The notes beneath the pieces were generated by a model. The model was not told where the DNA came from, did not search any database, and saw only the letters and a list, made by a program, of their open reading frames with translations. Shown here in pieces: positions 53,694-62,540 of a stretch of DNA of 64,000 nt. Location: assembly GCA_910584055.1 (NCBI GenBank), contig CAJTZS010000022.1, positions 1-64,000 on the forward strand, written 5' to 3'. How positions within the stretch are numbered: position 1 is the stretch's first letter; the number at the start of each line of letters is the position of its first letter. A program made the translations under genes and the position numbers. This stretch comes from an uncultured Muribaculaceae bacterium. Lineage in GTDB: Bacteria; Bacteroidota; Bacteroidia; Bacteroidales; Muribaculaceae.

Positions 53694-55121
53694 ATGAAGG
53701 TAGATACGGATAGCCGTAAATTAGGTTTAGGAACTCTTGTTGCCATAGTATTCGGGATGATGGTGGGTTCAGGTCTTTATAATATACCCCAGAATTTAGC
53801 TGCGGGAGCCGGCGCGTCTGCGGTCGCGCTGTCGTGGGTTGTCACCGCTGCAGGGATGCTGCTGCTTGTCGCCACGTTCAAGATTCTTTCCGACCGTAAA
53901 CCCGAACTTGATGCCGGCATATATCAATACGCACAGGTAGGTTTCGGTAATTTCGCGGGTTTTAATATCGCGTGGGGCTATTGGTTGTGCACAGCTTTTG
54001 CCAATGTTGCGTATGCGGTGATGCTCAATGACTCTTTCGGCGCTTTTTTCCCTCCGCTTCTTGATCATGGATGGCAGACGCTGGTGTTCGGCTCGGTATT
54101 GATATGGGCAATGTTCTTTATAGTGGCCGGTGGAATGCGCACTGCAAAGATACTCAATAATCTCCTTGCCATTGTCAAGATAGCCGCGATTGTGTTGGTT
54201 GTGGTGTTATTGATTATCAATGTCAAGGCGGGTGTTTTCAACCTCAATCTTATGGAAGGGGCTTTCTCAGGGAAACCGTTATGGACGCAGGTAAAGAGCA
54301 CGATGATGGTGACGCTGTGGTGTTTCATCGGCATTGAGGGGGCGGTGATGATGTCTGCGCGCGCCAAGCGTCCGTCGGACGTGGGTAAAGCCGGTGTTGT
54401 AGGTTTCCTTATTGCATGGCTGCTATATGTGCTGGTGTCCATGCTGTGTTATGGAGTTATGGAGCGTGCCCGGCTGGCAGGTCTTGAGGATCCGTCGGTG
54501 GCATATGTTTTGCGTGCCATATGCGGAGACTGGGCATATTATTTTGTAATCATATCGGTAATTGTTTCCCTTCTCGGCGGATGGCTTGCGTGGACACTTG
54601 TCTGTGCCCAGGTCCCTTACGAGGCAGCGGTGGTAAGGATCTTCCCCCGTTCGTTTCTTCGTCTTAACCGCCATGGAATGCCCGGTTACGGGTTGTTAGT
54701 GTCGAGTGTCGTCATGCAGGCTTTTCTGGTGATGGTAATGATGGCGGATGATGTGTACATGGCGGCGTTGACTGTTACGGGCATGATGGTGCTTCCCGCC
54801 TATCTTTCCGGAGGTATGTATCTTTGGAAAATGAGTTTCCGGAAGAATGAAATTAAAAAAGCGTGCAAAGTCTCCCGTCTGCGGTATCGCATAGTGGGCG
54901 TTCTTTGCACGCTGTATTGTTCGTGGATGATATATGCCGGCGGTCTGAAGCTTTTTATGTTTACATCGGTTTTCTACCTTGCCGGTATCGGATTTTATTT
55001 CAAGGCTCGTTCCGAGAGAAAAGAGGAGGGATCGCTCCGCTTCACTCGTGCTGATTTTATCACCTTGTTGCTTTTACTGTGTGGGCTTGCGGGTAGCGTT
55101 TACTTCTTCATCGTGAAATGA
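53694..55121 (+). CDS. APC-family amino acid/polyamine transporter
   Basis: This 475-residue, about twelve-helix transporter shows the amino acid-polyamine-organocation pattern. It begins LGLGTLVAIVFGMMVGSGLYNIPQNLA and continues with IGIEGAVMMSARAKRPSDVGKA and YGVMERARLAGLEDPSVAYVLRAICGDW. The closest family is the basic amino acid/polyamine antiporter group (ArcD/LysI-like). No decarboxylase or deiminase lies next to it, so the substrate (arginine, ornithine, lysine or other) is open. The 3' end overlaps the convergent coiled-coil gene by 22 bp. Confidence 0.85.
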   Translation: MKVDTDSRKLGLGTLVAIVFGMMVGSGLYNIPQNLAAGAGASAVALSWVVTAAGMLLLVATFKILSDRKPELDAGIYQYAQVGFGNFAGFNIAWGYWLCTAFANVAYAVMLNDSFGAFFPPLLDHGWQTLVFGSVLIWAMFFIVAGGMRTAKILNNLLAIVKIAAIVLVVVLLIINVKAGVFNLNLMEGAFSGKPLWTQVKSTMMVTLWCFIGIEGAVMMSARAKRPSDVGKAGVVGFLIAWLLYVLVSMLCYGVMERARLAGLEDPSVAYVLRAICGDWAYYFVIISVIVSLLGGWLAWTLVCAQVPYEAAVVRIFPRSFLRLNRHGMPGYGLLVSSVVMQAFLVMVMMADDVYMAALTVTGMMVLPAYLSGGMYLWKMSFRKNEIKKACKVSRLRYRIVGVLCTLYCSWMIYAGGLKLFMFTSVFYLAGIGFYFKARSERKEEGSLRFTRADFITLLLLLCGLAGSVYFFIVK

Positions 55122-56029
55122 CGTGAGGCAAGGCGGTAGCCGTCGCAGAATACCTCAACGGTGTAGTCACCGGGGGTGAGGGTAGTGTTCACATCCCAAT
55201 ATACTGCCACGGAGAGTTCTTCGTTGGCGTATTCCACTTTGCGGTGTGATGTCGAGGAGATGGTTGAGCCGTCAAGCTGGAACGATGGACCTCCGCCGAG
55301 CAATGTCCCTTCCGGAGAAAGGATGCGTATATAGAAATCTTTCATTCCGGGAGCTGTCGTGTTGTTGGGGCTTACGGTGAAGTGTACGCCGAGCTGACGC
55401 GCCTTGGTTATATTCTTTTCGTTTTTACCCTTTTTGTTGTATGCATGGAAAGAGATGCCCGTAATGTTAAGCTTTTTGGCAAGCTGGACGGTCTGTGTCA
55501 ATTCCGCGTTGCTCTTCGTAGCGGCAGTATATTGCGATGACAATTGTTCGTTCTTTTGCTGCACCTGCTGTATTTCCTGTTTCAGACCCTCATTCTCCTC
55601 TCCGAGACGTTTTATCTCCTCAAGGTAATGGCGCACGATATTTTTGAGCGTGGCGATCTCCCCTTCGAGCTGTTTGATCTTGGCGCGGGAAGCCGCCATG
55701 TTCTTGGCGTTCTTGCTCTTTTCATCGTTTAGCTCCTGAATCAACCCTTCCACCTTCATTCGCGCCTCGTTGTATTTATGCACGAGGGAATCATTTTTGA
55801 GATAGATCTGCTGCCCTTCATACTGGCTGAAATCGGCATTCAACTGGTTGAACTCGTTGGTCAGCACAAGCTGATCGTTGGCGATTGCGAGGCTGTCGGC
55901 TCTCGCCTCAGCCTTGTTGACCGCGGCGGTGTTGCGGGAGTTAGCCACGATCAGCCATATTATAAGCGCCACAAAGCACGCCAAAACGGCAATGCCGGCA
56001 TACAGGAGTTTCTTCTGGTTGCTGTTCAT
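55100..56029 (-). CDS. membrane-anchored coiled-coil protein with Ig-like C-terminal domain
   Basis: This ~309-residue protein starts at MNSNQKKLLY (56029); a longer frame begins at 56080 but its extra residues lack hydrophobic character. One N-terminal membrane helix (LLYAGIAVLACFVALIIWLIV) is followed by a long coiled coil (about 30-185) rich in Glu/Lys/Gln heptads. A C-terminal beta-sandwich-like domain (ISFHAYNKKGKNEKNITKA to YTVEVFCDGYRLASRHF) completes it. Such proteins are often annotated as chromosome segregation or SMC-like in Bacteroidetes, a label driven only by the coiled coil. Function is unknown; an envelope-spanning role is plausible. Confidence 0.7.
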   Translation of the reverse strand: MNSNQKKLLYAGIAVLACFVALIIWLIVANSRNTAAVNKAEARADSLAIANDQLVLTNEFNQLNADFSQYEGQQIYLKNDSLVHKYNEARMKVEGLIQELNDEKSKNAKNMAASRAKIKQLEGEIATLKNIVRHYLEEIKRLGEENEGLKQEIQQVQQKNEQLSSQYTAATKSNAELTQTVQLAKKLNITGISFHAYNKKGKNEKNITKARQLGVHFTVSPNNTTAPGMKDFYIRILSPEGTLLGGGPSFQLDGSTISSTSHRKVEYANEELSVAVYWDVNTTLTPGDYTVEVFCDGYRLASRHFTMKK

Positions 56030-56140
56030 ATGCAGTTGTTTCTCTTTAACAGTTATTACGCGAATGGTTATTACGCGCAAAGATAATTAAAAGAGGCGAC
56101 ATAAGCAAGTGCCTGTCAAGGTTTGAATTGTATTGGTCAT

Positions 56141-56177
56141 AAAAAAAGAACCGGCGGATCCGAAGGATTCACCGGTT
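56141..56177 (-). terminator. terminator of the small lipoprotein gene
   Basis: On the minus strand AACCGGTGAATCC (56165-56177) pairs with GGATCCGCCGGTT (56149-56161), with wobble pairs, closing a TTC loop and followed by a T-run (56141-56147). Confidence 0.85.
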
Positions 56178-56214
56178 TAATCTTTGACTTTCGTCTTGCT
56201 GTAGTTAGCAAAAA

Positions 56215-56424
56215 TTATTTTGCAGAGTCAGCAACGGGAGCTTCAGCAACCTCAGCAGCAGCCTCAACAGCTACAGTTGTGTCGTTAGAATCAGCAACAG
56301 CCTCAACAACCTCTTCAACAACTACCATTGTGTCAGAATCAGCAGCCTCAGTTGTTTTGTTGCCACCGCAGGAAACCATAGCTACGCTGAAAAGAACAGC
56401 AAGCGAGAAAACTAATTTTTTCAT
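56215..56424 (-). CDS. small acidic lipoprotein
   Basis: This 69-residue lipoprotein has the lipobox SVAMVSCGG, followed by a low-complexity Ala/Glu/Val/Thr/Asp region with repeated VVEEVVEAV and VAEAPVAD stretches. It has its own promoter and a strong terminator, so it is a real monocistronic gene. The composition resembles abundant small surface or periplasmic lipoproteins. No domain is recognised. Confidence 0.85.
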   Translation of the reverse strand: MKKLVFSLAVLFSVAMVSCGGNKTTEAADSDTMVVVEEVVEAVADSNDTTVAVEAAAEVAEAPVADSAK

Positions 56425-56476
56425 CTCTTTAAAATTTAAAATAATAAAACAATATTCTTTGCTATCAAAAACGTTG

Positions 56477-56509
56477 CAAAGTTAATATAAATTTTTTTTA
56501 CGGAGCAAA
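56477..56509 (-). promoter_or_regulatory. promoter of the small lipoprotein gene
   Basis: On the minus strand TTTG (56506-56509), 21 nt and TAACTTTG (56477-56484) match the consensus. The leader to the ATG at 56424 is ~45 nt. The AT-rich background upstream fits a strong constitutive promoter. Confidence 0.75.
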
Positions 56510-56636
56510 AATCTTCAATTTTTTTAAAAGAATCGCTTAATAATTGTAAATTTTAACATAATTAACTTAAAATTTACCGAAATTAACGATTGCAATTGTT
56601 AATTTTATTCCGAATTTATTTTACGCAGACTTATGT

Positions 56637-59186
56637 TTATTTTACATAGACTTTGCAGCTGTGGTTCTCGGATTTGGCAATGTATATGCCGGCGGGGAGA
56701 TAAACCCTACATTCGGATTCTACGATTGTCTTCAGTTTGCTGCCTGTTAAATCATAGATTGCAACAGGCGTTTCTGCATTGGCTATGGTCATGAAGCCGC
56801 GTCCTCCGGTTGCGGAGAAGGTGTCGAGTGTGTCTACGGGTAGGTCTTTGACATCGCTGACGTTTTTTGAGCATACGGCCACATAGCAGTTTGCGGGAAC
56901 TGAGATTGTTCCTGCTGTTGAATCGAATGTGCCGTTGCATCCGTGGCTTTGTGTGTATATCTCGTATGCATCGTTATCCTTGGTGCGGAACGGCACTGAT
57001 ATATTCAGTGTGCCTGATGTATTCGGATTAATTGCGCAGTATAGTTCTTTTGTGCCGGTCCGGGAATATATGGTTCTTCCTGTAGCCCAATTTGCTACGG
57101 CGCAATTCATGTTGAAGTCGGCCGATGTGCTGAATAGTTCGGTGTTGTTGAGCCTAAGGGAGATGAGCTGCTGATATGATTCGAAAACACCGCGGTTGTC
57201 GGGATTGTCAAGGAGGTTCCAGTTCACAATCTTTGGATCAGTGTTGTTTTCACCTGTCGGATTTCCCTGCGTGTCGAGTTTCTTGGTGTTCTGTGCATCG
57301 CCGAATTCCGAGAACTGCCATATCATGTGGGCACCTGGGGCGAGAATCATCTGTGCGGCGGCAGCCCCGAGACGCTGACAGCTTGCCGTCTTGTTTCCCT
57401 GTACTCCTGTCGCTCCCCAGCGGTTTTGTTTGTACGCGAGACGTTGCTCGTCGTGCGATTCGAGATATGAGACCGTTGAACCGGCTGTGCGCTGGTCGTC
57501 AACCGCCCACATGCGGTTCAGGTTGGATTCGGACTGATAACCCATGGCAAACTGGCAACCGGCATTGTTCACGTTTGCCCAGTTAAGTTCACCGTCAGCC
57601 GCCATCTCATTCTCTTCCCGAGGAGTTGCGAGGTCTTCGTTTATGTGATATGCCTTCGGGTTGACTTCCATTATATAGCCGTGTAGCTTTTTCATCCTTG
57701 CCACGCGCGACGCGTTGTAAGCATCGGTTGCATCCATAGAATTGTTTGCATATGAAGAGTTGTTACCCAAACCTTTGACGAGGTCGAAACGGAATCCGTC
57801 AATTTTGTATTCGCGGAGCCAATATTGCAAGACATCTTTCCATTGACGGTCCACGAGTGGATAATCCTGATTCCAGTCGTTTAGCACGCTGTAGGCATGC
57901 GGGGCGTTAAGGTTGAAGAAGGGGTTCTCTCCGGGGTTATACAGTTGATACCAGGGGTGCAGTCCGTCAGCCTGATTGAAAACAATATCGAGTATTACGG
58001 CGATACCTTCGCCGTGGCATCTGTCTATAAACTCCTTGTAGTCTTTAGGGCTGCCGTAGGCTTTGTCGGGAGCGAAATAGAAGTTGGTGTTGTATCCCCA
58101 TGAATTGTTTCCGTTAAATTCCATTATCGGAAGGAGCTCGATTGCATTAACTCCGAGCGATTTGAGGTATGGAATCTTCTCCATGGCGCCGCGGAGCGTA
58201 CCCTCGGCTCCGGCTTTCCCCTCTGTCCCGGTGAAGTCGCGGATCAGCAGTTCGTATATGATGAGATTATCTTTATCGGGAGCGTTGAAGGTGGTGTGCT
58301 GCCATTGATAGTCGGCAATGTTGTCGGAGAACACCGCAAGGGGTGTTCCGCTTAACTTGTCGGCAGGGTATTTAGGCATGTCGGGGAAAACTCCGGCTGG
58401 TATGTACTGGTCGTTCCAGGGGTCGAGCACGAGACGGGCATAAGGGTCGCAGATCGCGATGCCATCTACCATATAATAATAGGTATAGGTTTCGCCGCGT
58501 TTGATTTCAGATTCCGGGAGGGTGGCAATGAAATGACGATACTTCTCTCCCTGATATTCGGCATCCATATAATCCATGACTTGTGTCCTGTCGTATGCAA
58601 ATCCGTTCCAAGAGCCGAAAAGGATGGCGTTCTGTTTCTGGGGGGCGGCGATGCAGAAGGTCACGGAACCATCGGCATTGCGCGTGGCTCCCTGTGGGGG
58701 CAGCGTTGTCAATTGAGAAGGTTTGGAAGGCTCGCTCCATCCCTCAAGGTTGACGAAGATGTCTTTGCCGCCTTCAGCTTTCCCTTCCTTCTTGCGGTCG
58801 CCGGTGCGGAAGACGAAACAGAGGCGTGTCACGGTCTCGCTGTCTGCCACGCCATAGAATGAGCGGATGTCGCCGATGTTCAGTTTCCACAGGTTTGCCG
58901 AAACATATTCCATCTTATATTTGGGGAGGTTCTGGTCCCAGTCCGGGGCATATTTCCACGATGCGGAGCCGCCGTTCTGGTTGATTACATCTACGCCGGT
59001 GTGGGCGTATACTTCGGTTGTTGAAGAAACACCCATCATTCCTTTGTTGCCTTGGTCGGCGTGGAAAAAGATTGTCACGTTCTGGGAATTCTCCTGAAGG
59101 AGGGCGGGAGAGGTTGTTACGACTTGCGCGTCAAGAGCGAAAGCTGCCAGAAAGGCGAGCATCGCGGTGAAATAGATTTTAAGCAT
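56637..59186 (-). CDS. GH13 alpha-amylase/pullulanase-like enzyme with sorting tail
   Basis: This 849-residue exported enzyme has a signal peptide (cleavage near ALDAQ), an N-terminal starch-binding-like region and an early-set domain (VTFCIAAPQKQNAILFGSWNGF). The GH13 barrel has IIYELLIRDFTG, LDIVFNQADG, a nucleophile Asp in DGFRFDLVKGLG, an acid/base Glu in HINEDLATP and the stabilising Asp in ESHDEQRLAYK. A C-terminal beta-domain and a type IX-like tail (AIYDLTGSKLKTIVE...GIYIAKSENHSCKVYVK) follow. The barrel pattern resembles pullulanase or glycogen-branching-type enzymes. The tail suggests surface export. It stands alone rather than in a sus locus. Confidence 0.85.
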   Translation of the reverse strand: MLKIYFTAMLAFLAAFALDAQVVTTSPALLQENSQNVTIFFHADQGNKGMMGVSSTTEVYAHTGVDVINQNGGSASWKYAPDWDQNLPKYKMEYVSANLWKLNIGDIRSFYGVADSETVTRLCFVFRTGDRKKEGKAEGGKDIFVNLEGWSEPSKPSQLTTLPPQGATRNADGSVTFCIAAPQKQNAILFGSWNGFAYDRTQVMDYMDAEYQGEKYRHFIATLPESEIKRGETYTYYYMVDGIAICDPYARLVLDPWNDQYIPAGVFPDMPKYPADKLSGTPLAVFSDNIADYQWQHTTFNAPDKDNLIIYELLIRDFTGTEGKAGAEGTLRGAMEKIPYLKSLGVNAIELLPIMEFNGNNSWGYNTNFYFAPDKAYGSPKDYKEFIDRCHGEGIAVILDIVFNQADGLHPWYQLYNPGENPFFNLNAPHAYSVLNDWNQDYPLVDRQWKDVLQYWLREYKIDGFRFDLVKGLGNNSSYANNSMDATDAYNASRVARMKKLHGYIMEVNPKAYHINEDLATPREENEMAADGELNWANVNNAGCQFAMGYQSESNLNRMWAVDDQRTAGSTVSYLESHDEQRLAYKQNRWGATGVQGNKTASCQRLGAAAAQMILAPGAHMIWQFSEFGDAQNTKKLDTQGNPTGENNTDPKIVNWNLLDNPDNRGVFESYQQLISLRLNNTELFSTSADFNMNCAVANWATGRTIYSRTGTKELYCAINPNTSGTLNISVPFRTKDNDAYEIYTQSHGCNGTFDSTAGTISVPANCYVAVCSKNVSDVKDLPVDTLDTFSATGGRGFMTIANAETPVAIYDLTGSKLKTIVESECRVYLPAGIYIAKSENHSCKVYVK

Positions 59187-59213
59187 GTATGTAAGAATTT
59201 AGTTAGTTTATTT

Positions 59214-59264
59214 CCGCGCTTAAGGAGCGCGGAGCCTTTCGGAGACCGCGCTTAAGGAGCGCGG
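59214..59264. repeat. two direct copies of a 19-nt palindromic hairpin
   Basis: CCGCGCTTAAGGAGCGCGG occurs at 59214-59232 and again at 59246-59264. Each copy can fold into a CCGCGC/GCGCGG hairpin. They lie in the 101-bp gap between two co-directional minus-strand genes. A third hairpin, AATCGGC-AAA-GCCGATT, follows at 59273-59289 at the end of the upstream gene. Confidence 0.7.
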
Positions 59265-59287
59265 CACGGGGGAATCGGCAAAGCCGA

Positions 59288-59731
59288 TTATTCGGTTTCG
59301 TCTTCGGGGATGTAAGAGATGTCGCGCATTTCGCGATATTCATCCCAGGCGGGATCTTCCTGCGCTTCGATGAGCAGGGGCATCTGTTCGAGGGAAGATA
59401 AGGCGCGATTGAAAACACGCCCGAATATGTTGAGGTTCTGGGTGTAGAATACCCAGTCGCGTCGTCCGTCCCCGGTGTATATACCGGTCAGGTATGCTAT
59501 CTTGTCTTTCTTGAATTCAGCCATCAGTGCATCTGTGGCTTTCTCCATCATTTCGGCGTCGGCATCTTCCGGCATGCCGGACGGGAGGGGATCGTAATTC
59601 CATGAGACGGTGACGCGATATATGAATTTACCTTTTGCGATGATATCGTCCATATAGTCACGTCCTGTCACAATTATCGTTCGCCCGTTTTCTGCTTCGG
59701 TCGGGGCTGACCACCAACGCTCTGATGCCAT
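59288..59731 (-). CDS. DUF695-like protein
   Basis: This 147-residue, probably soluble protein has the pattern ENGRTIIVTGRDYMDDIIAKGKFIYRVTVSWNYDPLPSGMPEDADAEMM, then a second half RDWVFYTQNLNIFGRVFNRALSSLEQMPLLIEAQEDPAWDEYREM. It looks like DUF695, a family of unknown function. The family name is my best match, not certain. It follows heptad array D and lies at the end of a minus-strand operon. Two GC-rich palindromes after the stop may end the transcript. Confidence 0.55.
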   Translation of the reverse strand: MASERWWSAPTEAENGRTIIVTGRDYMDDIIAKGKFIYRVTVSWNYDPLPSGMPEDADAEMMEKATDALMAEFKKDKIAYLTGIYTGDGRRDWVFYTQNLNIFGRVFNRALSSLEQMPLLIEAQEDPAWDEYREMRDISYIPEDETE

Positions 59732-59774
59732 GGGATAATATTTGATTTTTTAATTCTCAATGATTGAATCCTGG

Positions 59775-59837
59775 GCCTAAAGACCCAACGCGCAACGCCA
59801 ATTCCCAATTCCAATTTCTAATTCTTAATTCCTAATT
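59775..59837 (-). repeat. period-7 array D (about nine heptads)
   Basis: Nine heptads fill the gap between two minus-strand genes. In the given strand they run from GCCTAAA, GACCCAA and CGCGCAA through CGCCAAT, TCCCAAT and TCCAATT to TCTAATT, CTTAATT and CCTAATT. The last unit overlaps the stop codon of the upstream gene (TAG at 59832-59834). On the coding strand the units drift from AATTAGG toward TTTAGGC, the core of array C. Confidence 0.8.
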
Positions 59838-60539
59838 CCTTCTCTCGGAGTAGAGGGGGATTTCGAGACAGGGGGTGTCGAGGTATACGCCGGGACGGAA
59901 ACAGTGTGCCTTGAAGAATTTGGTGAGGTCAATCTTTTTGGAGACGCTTACCGGATATTTAACCTGGAAGGACTTTCCTTTTTTGTATGCCATGGCCTGG
60001 AACACGATGCGCTCCATGTCAGAGATGTTCTCCTGACTGAAAGTTGCAAGGTCTATCATCTCGTTCGGGGCGACTTCTCCTGTAAAGAGGGATTTCCATG
60101 CTTTTGCCTCGTTGTCGCGGATGAGTATAGAGAAATAAAGGTAATAATTGGAATCGTTGACCAATGCCGCGCCTATCCTGGATGTTGACAATGCCTTAAC
60201 ATTATCCGGTTCGAAAAGCAATGCTACAGTCAGATCCTCTCCATATTCAGTCTCTTCGACAGGAAGTTCAGGTTCCGGTTCAGGTTTGGGTGTGACTTTT
60301 TGTGCAGGTGTTTCGCGCACGCTTTTCTTACCGTCGTCGAAAGCTTTCTGGTCGAACATCATGCGGGCCCCTTTCGCTGCCGGTTCGTGCCCGGCGGGAA
60401 GTACTACCACCACTTCATTGAGAAGAACCGGGGTTTCGAAACCGTCTTCTTCCACGTATGCTATTCTTCCATCTATTTTAGTTATCTTTCCGCCGCCGGT
60501 CGTGTTAAGGAAGCGGACGGTATCTCCTATTTTAGCCAT
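59832..60539 (-). CDS. DUF2027-like protein without an Smr domain
   Basis: This 235-residue protein has the DUF2027 N-terminal pattern (MAKIGDTVRFLNTTGGGKITKIDG, YVEEDGFETPVLLNEVVVV), a Pro/Glu-rich linker and a beta-rich second domain (YYLYFSILIRDN, AKAWKSLFTGEV, FKAHCFRPGVYLDTPCLEIP). Many DUF2027 proteins carry a C-terminal Smr nuclease domain; none follows here and no Smr remnant is visible downstream. The function is unknown. It lies 1 bp after the U32 gene, so it is translated with it. Confidence 0.6.
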   Translation of the reverse strand: MAKIGDTVRFLNTTGGGKITKIDGRIAYVEEDGFETPVLLNEVVVVLPAGHEPAAKGARMMFDQKAFDDGKKSVRETPAQKVTPKPEPEPELPVEETEYGEDLTVALLFEPDNVKALSTSRIGAALVNDSNYYLYFSILIRDNEAKAWKSLFTGEVAPNEMIDLATFSQENISDMERIVFQAMAYKKGKSFQVKYPVSVSKKIDLTKFFKAHCFRPGVYLDTPCLEIPLYSERRN

Positions 60540-60540
60540 T

Positions 60541-61779
60541 TTATTTCTCTTTCCAAAGGTATAATTTATCTGAAGGGCGCACTTTCTCCGGAACGGGCAT
60601 GGAGAAAAGTTGACCTTTCCTTATGCATTCCACCGGCTTGAGGTCGAAGCGAAGCTCCTCCACCTTATATATTAACGCACCGGTGGTTGGTCCGGTTATC
60701 ACTATCTCGTCACCGACATGCAGTTCTCCCGCTTCCAAAAGGAATTCACCGATTCCAATCTTGGAGAAATATCTCATTGCCTTGCCGGCGTAGCTCTTCA
60801 CCCTGGTAGCGCTTGATCCATATTTGGCGCTCCATTCCCCAAGGCGTTCGCCCATGTAATAGCCGTTCCAATAGCCACGGTTGAAAATCTTGACGAGACG
60901 GGCGTCCCAGCCGGTAATCTTTTCTTCATCATAAGTGCCATCCGCGATTGCCTGGAGCGCTTCGGAGTAACATGCAACGGCCTCGGCGACGTATTCGGGG
61001 CCTCTGGCTCGTCCTTCGATCTTGAAAACCCTTACTCCGGCATCCACCATCTTGTTGAGGAAATGGATAGTCTTGAGATCCTTAGGACTCATTATATATT
61101 GATTGTCGATCTCAAGTTCATCGCCGGTTTCCTTGTCGCGTACGGTGTATGCCCGGCGGCATATCTGGTTGCATGCCCCGCGGTTCGCGCTTGAGTTCAT
61201 TTCATGGAGGCTCATGTAGCATTTGCCGCTCACTGCCATGCAGAGCGCTCCGTGGCAGAACATTTCGAGGCGCACCTGTTTGCCGTTCGGCCCGCAAATG
61301 TTCTCCTCAACGATGGCGCGATGAATTTCCTTCACCTGCTCCATATTCAGTTCCCGAGCCAGCACCATCACATCGGCGAATTGTGAATAATACCTTACTG
61401 CCGCAGTGTTGCTGACATTCACTTGTGTTGATATATGAACCTCCTGCCCGATTTCGCGGGCATAAAGGATCGCAGCCATGTCGGACGCTATAATCGCCGA
61501 AATTCCTGCCTCTTTGGCGCGTGAGATTATCATGCGCATTGTGTCCATATCGGAGTCGTAGATCACGGTGTTGACTGTGAGATATGTCTTGACTCCCCTT
61601 TCGGAGCACATGGCGGCGATTTCAGCCATGTCATCTGCCGTGAAGTTGGCACTTGAACGTGAACGCATGTTGAGTCCCTCGATACCGAAATACACGGCAT
61701 CGGCACCGGCGGCGAGCGCTGCCGCCAAAGACTCCCGGCTCCCTACCGGAGCCATTATTTCAAAATCCTTACGGGTCAT
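60541..61779 (-). CDS. U32 family peptidase, probable RNA-modification enzyme
   Basis: This ~412-residue U32 peptidase starts at MTRKDFEIMAPVGSRESLAAAL (61779, overlapping the MenG stop in ATGA); a longer frame to 61827 would overlap much more. Landmarks are GADAVYFGIE and the Cys motif EMFCHGALCMAVSGKCYMS...NRGACNQICRRAY. A second region is IDNQYIMSPKDLKTIHFLNKMVDAGVRVFKIEGRARGPEYVAEAV. The cysteine cluster is typical of the TrhP/RlhA branch that hydroxylates tRNA or rRNA with prephenate. Assignment to that branch is inferred. Confidence 0.85.
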   Translation of the reverse strand: MTRKDFEIMAPVGSRESLAAALAAGADAVYFGIEGLNMRSRSSANFTADDMAEIAAMCSERGVKTYLTVNTVIYDSDMDTMRMIISRAKEAGISAIIASDMAAILYAREIGQEVHISTQVNVSNTAAVRYYSQFADVMVLARELNMEQVKEIHRAIVEENICGPNGKQVRLEMFCHGALCMAVSGKCYMSLHEMNSSANRGACNQICRRAYTVRDKETGDELEIDNQYIMSPKDLKTIHFLNKMVDAGVRVFKIEGRARGPEYVAEAVACYSEALQAIADGTYDEEKITGWDARLVKIFNRGYWNGYYMGERLGEWSAKYGSSATRVKSYAGKAMRYFSKIGIGEFLLEAGELHVGDEIVITGPTTGALIYKVEELRFDLKPVECIRKGQLFSMPVPEKVRPSDKLYLWKEK

Positions 61780-62540
61780 TTGCGTGCTATGTAATATGTG
61801 ACGGCCCCGAATGTCAGTGAACGCCATCGGGTGTCGGTGAAACCGCAGTCTTTCATTATCGCTGTCATGTCATCGCGCTGAGGAGCTGCGGCAATGCTCT
61901 CCGGCAGATAGGTATATGCCCGGGAATCGCCGGATACCATTCTGCCAACGAGAGGAATAAGTTTTCGGGAATATATATTATATAAAGAGAGGAGGAGAGG
62001 GGTGGAAGGACATGACAGTTCAATGACACAAAGTGTGCCTCCTGGTCGGAGCACCCGGTGCATCTCTTCGTATCCCTTGTGGAGATGTTCGAAATTGCGC
62101 ACCCCGTATGCCACGGTGACGAGATCCTGCGAATTGTCCGGAATCGAGAGCGCGAGCGAGTCTCCTTGAACAAACGAGATGCGGGATTTCGCGGTTTTCT
62201 CCATCTTGTCAAGTTTCTCGCGGGCAATCCCGAGCATTCCTGCGGAGAGGTCAACTCCGGTGATGAGGGCATCGGGGAAACGCCGGTGAAGGTCAAAAGC
62301 TACATCGCCTGTGCCTGTGGCGATATCAAGGACATTCTTTATATAGGGAGAGGATAATGCCCTTGAAGCTGCATTCAATGCCTTGGCTTTCCACCATTTA
62401 TGGAGACCGAACGTCATCGCCGTGTTCATGAAATCGTATGCAGGTGCGATGGAGTCGAACATCTGTTCCACCTGCTCCCCTTTGTCCCGGTCGCCGGAAT
62501 AGGGGTTGATCAATTCAGCTCCGCTTTTCATTGGTGTCAC
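61776..62540 (-). CDS. menG: demethylmenaquinone methyltransferase
   Basis: This 254-residue SAM methyltransferase of the UbiE/MenG family has QVEQMFDSIAPAYDFMNTAMTFGLHKWWK, motif I VLDIATGTGDVAFDLHRRFP, and GDSLALSIPDNSQDLVTVAYGVRNFEHLHKGYEEMHRVLRPGG. Bacteroidales use menaquinone, so the role is the last methylation of that quinone. The gene overlaps its neighbours at both ends by 4 bp (ATGA), giving tight operon structure. Either MTPMKS or MKSGAE could be the start. Confidence 0.92.
   Translation of the reverse strand: MTPMKSGAELINPYSGDRDKGEQVEQMFDSIAPAYDFMNTAMTFGLHKWWKAKALNAASRALSSPYIKNVLDIATGTGDVAFDLHRRFPDALITGVDLSAGMLGIAREKLDKMEKTAKSRISFVQGDSLALSIPDNSQDLVTVAYGVRNFEHLHKGYEEMHRVLRPGGTLCVIELSCPSTPLLLSLYNIYSRKLIPLVGRMVSGDSRAYTYLPESIAAAPQRDDMTAIMKDCGFTDTRWRSLTFGAVTYYIARK

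Noticed and set aside
55100..56080. longer start for the coiled-coil protein
   Set aside because: The extra 17 residues (MRVITIRVIT...) lack a signal or membrane segment and MNSNQKK begins directly before the membrane helix.
60541..61827. longer start for the U32 peptidase (MAFTDIRGRH)
   Set aside because: It would overlap MenG by 52 bp, whereas MTRKDFEIMAP at 61779 gives the ATGA overlap seen elsewhere in the operon.
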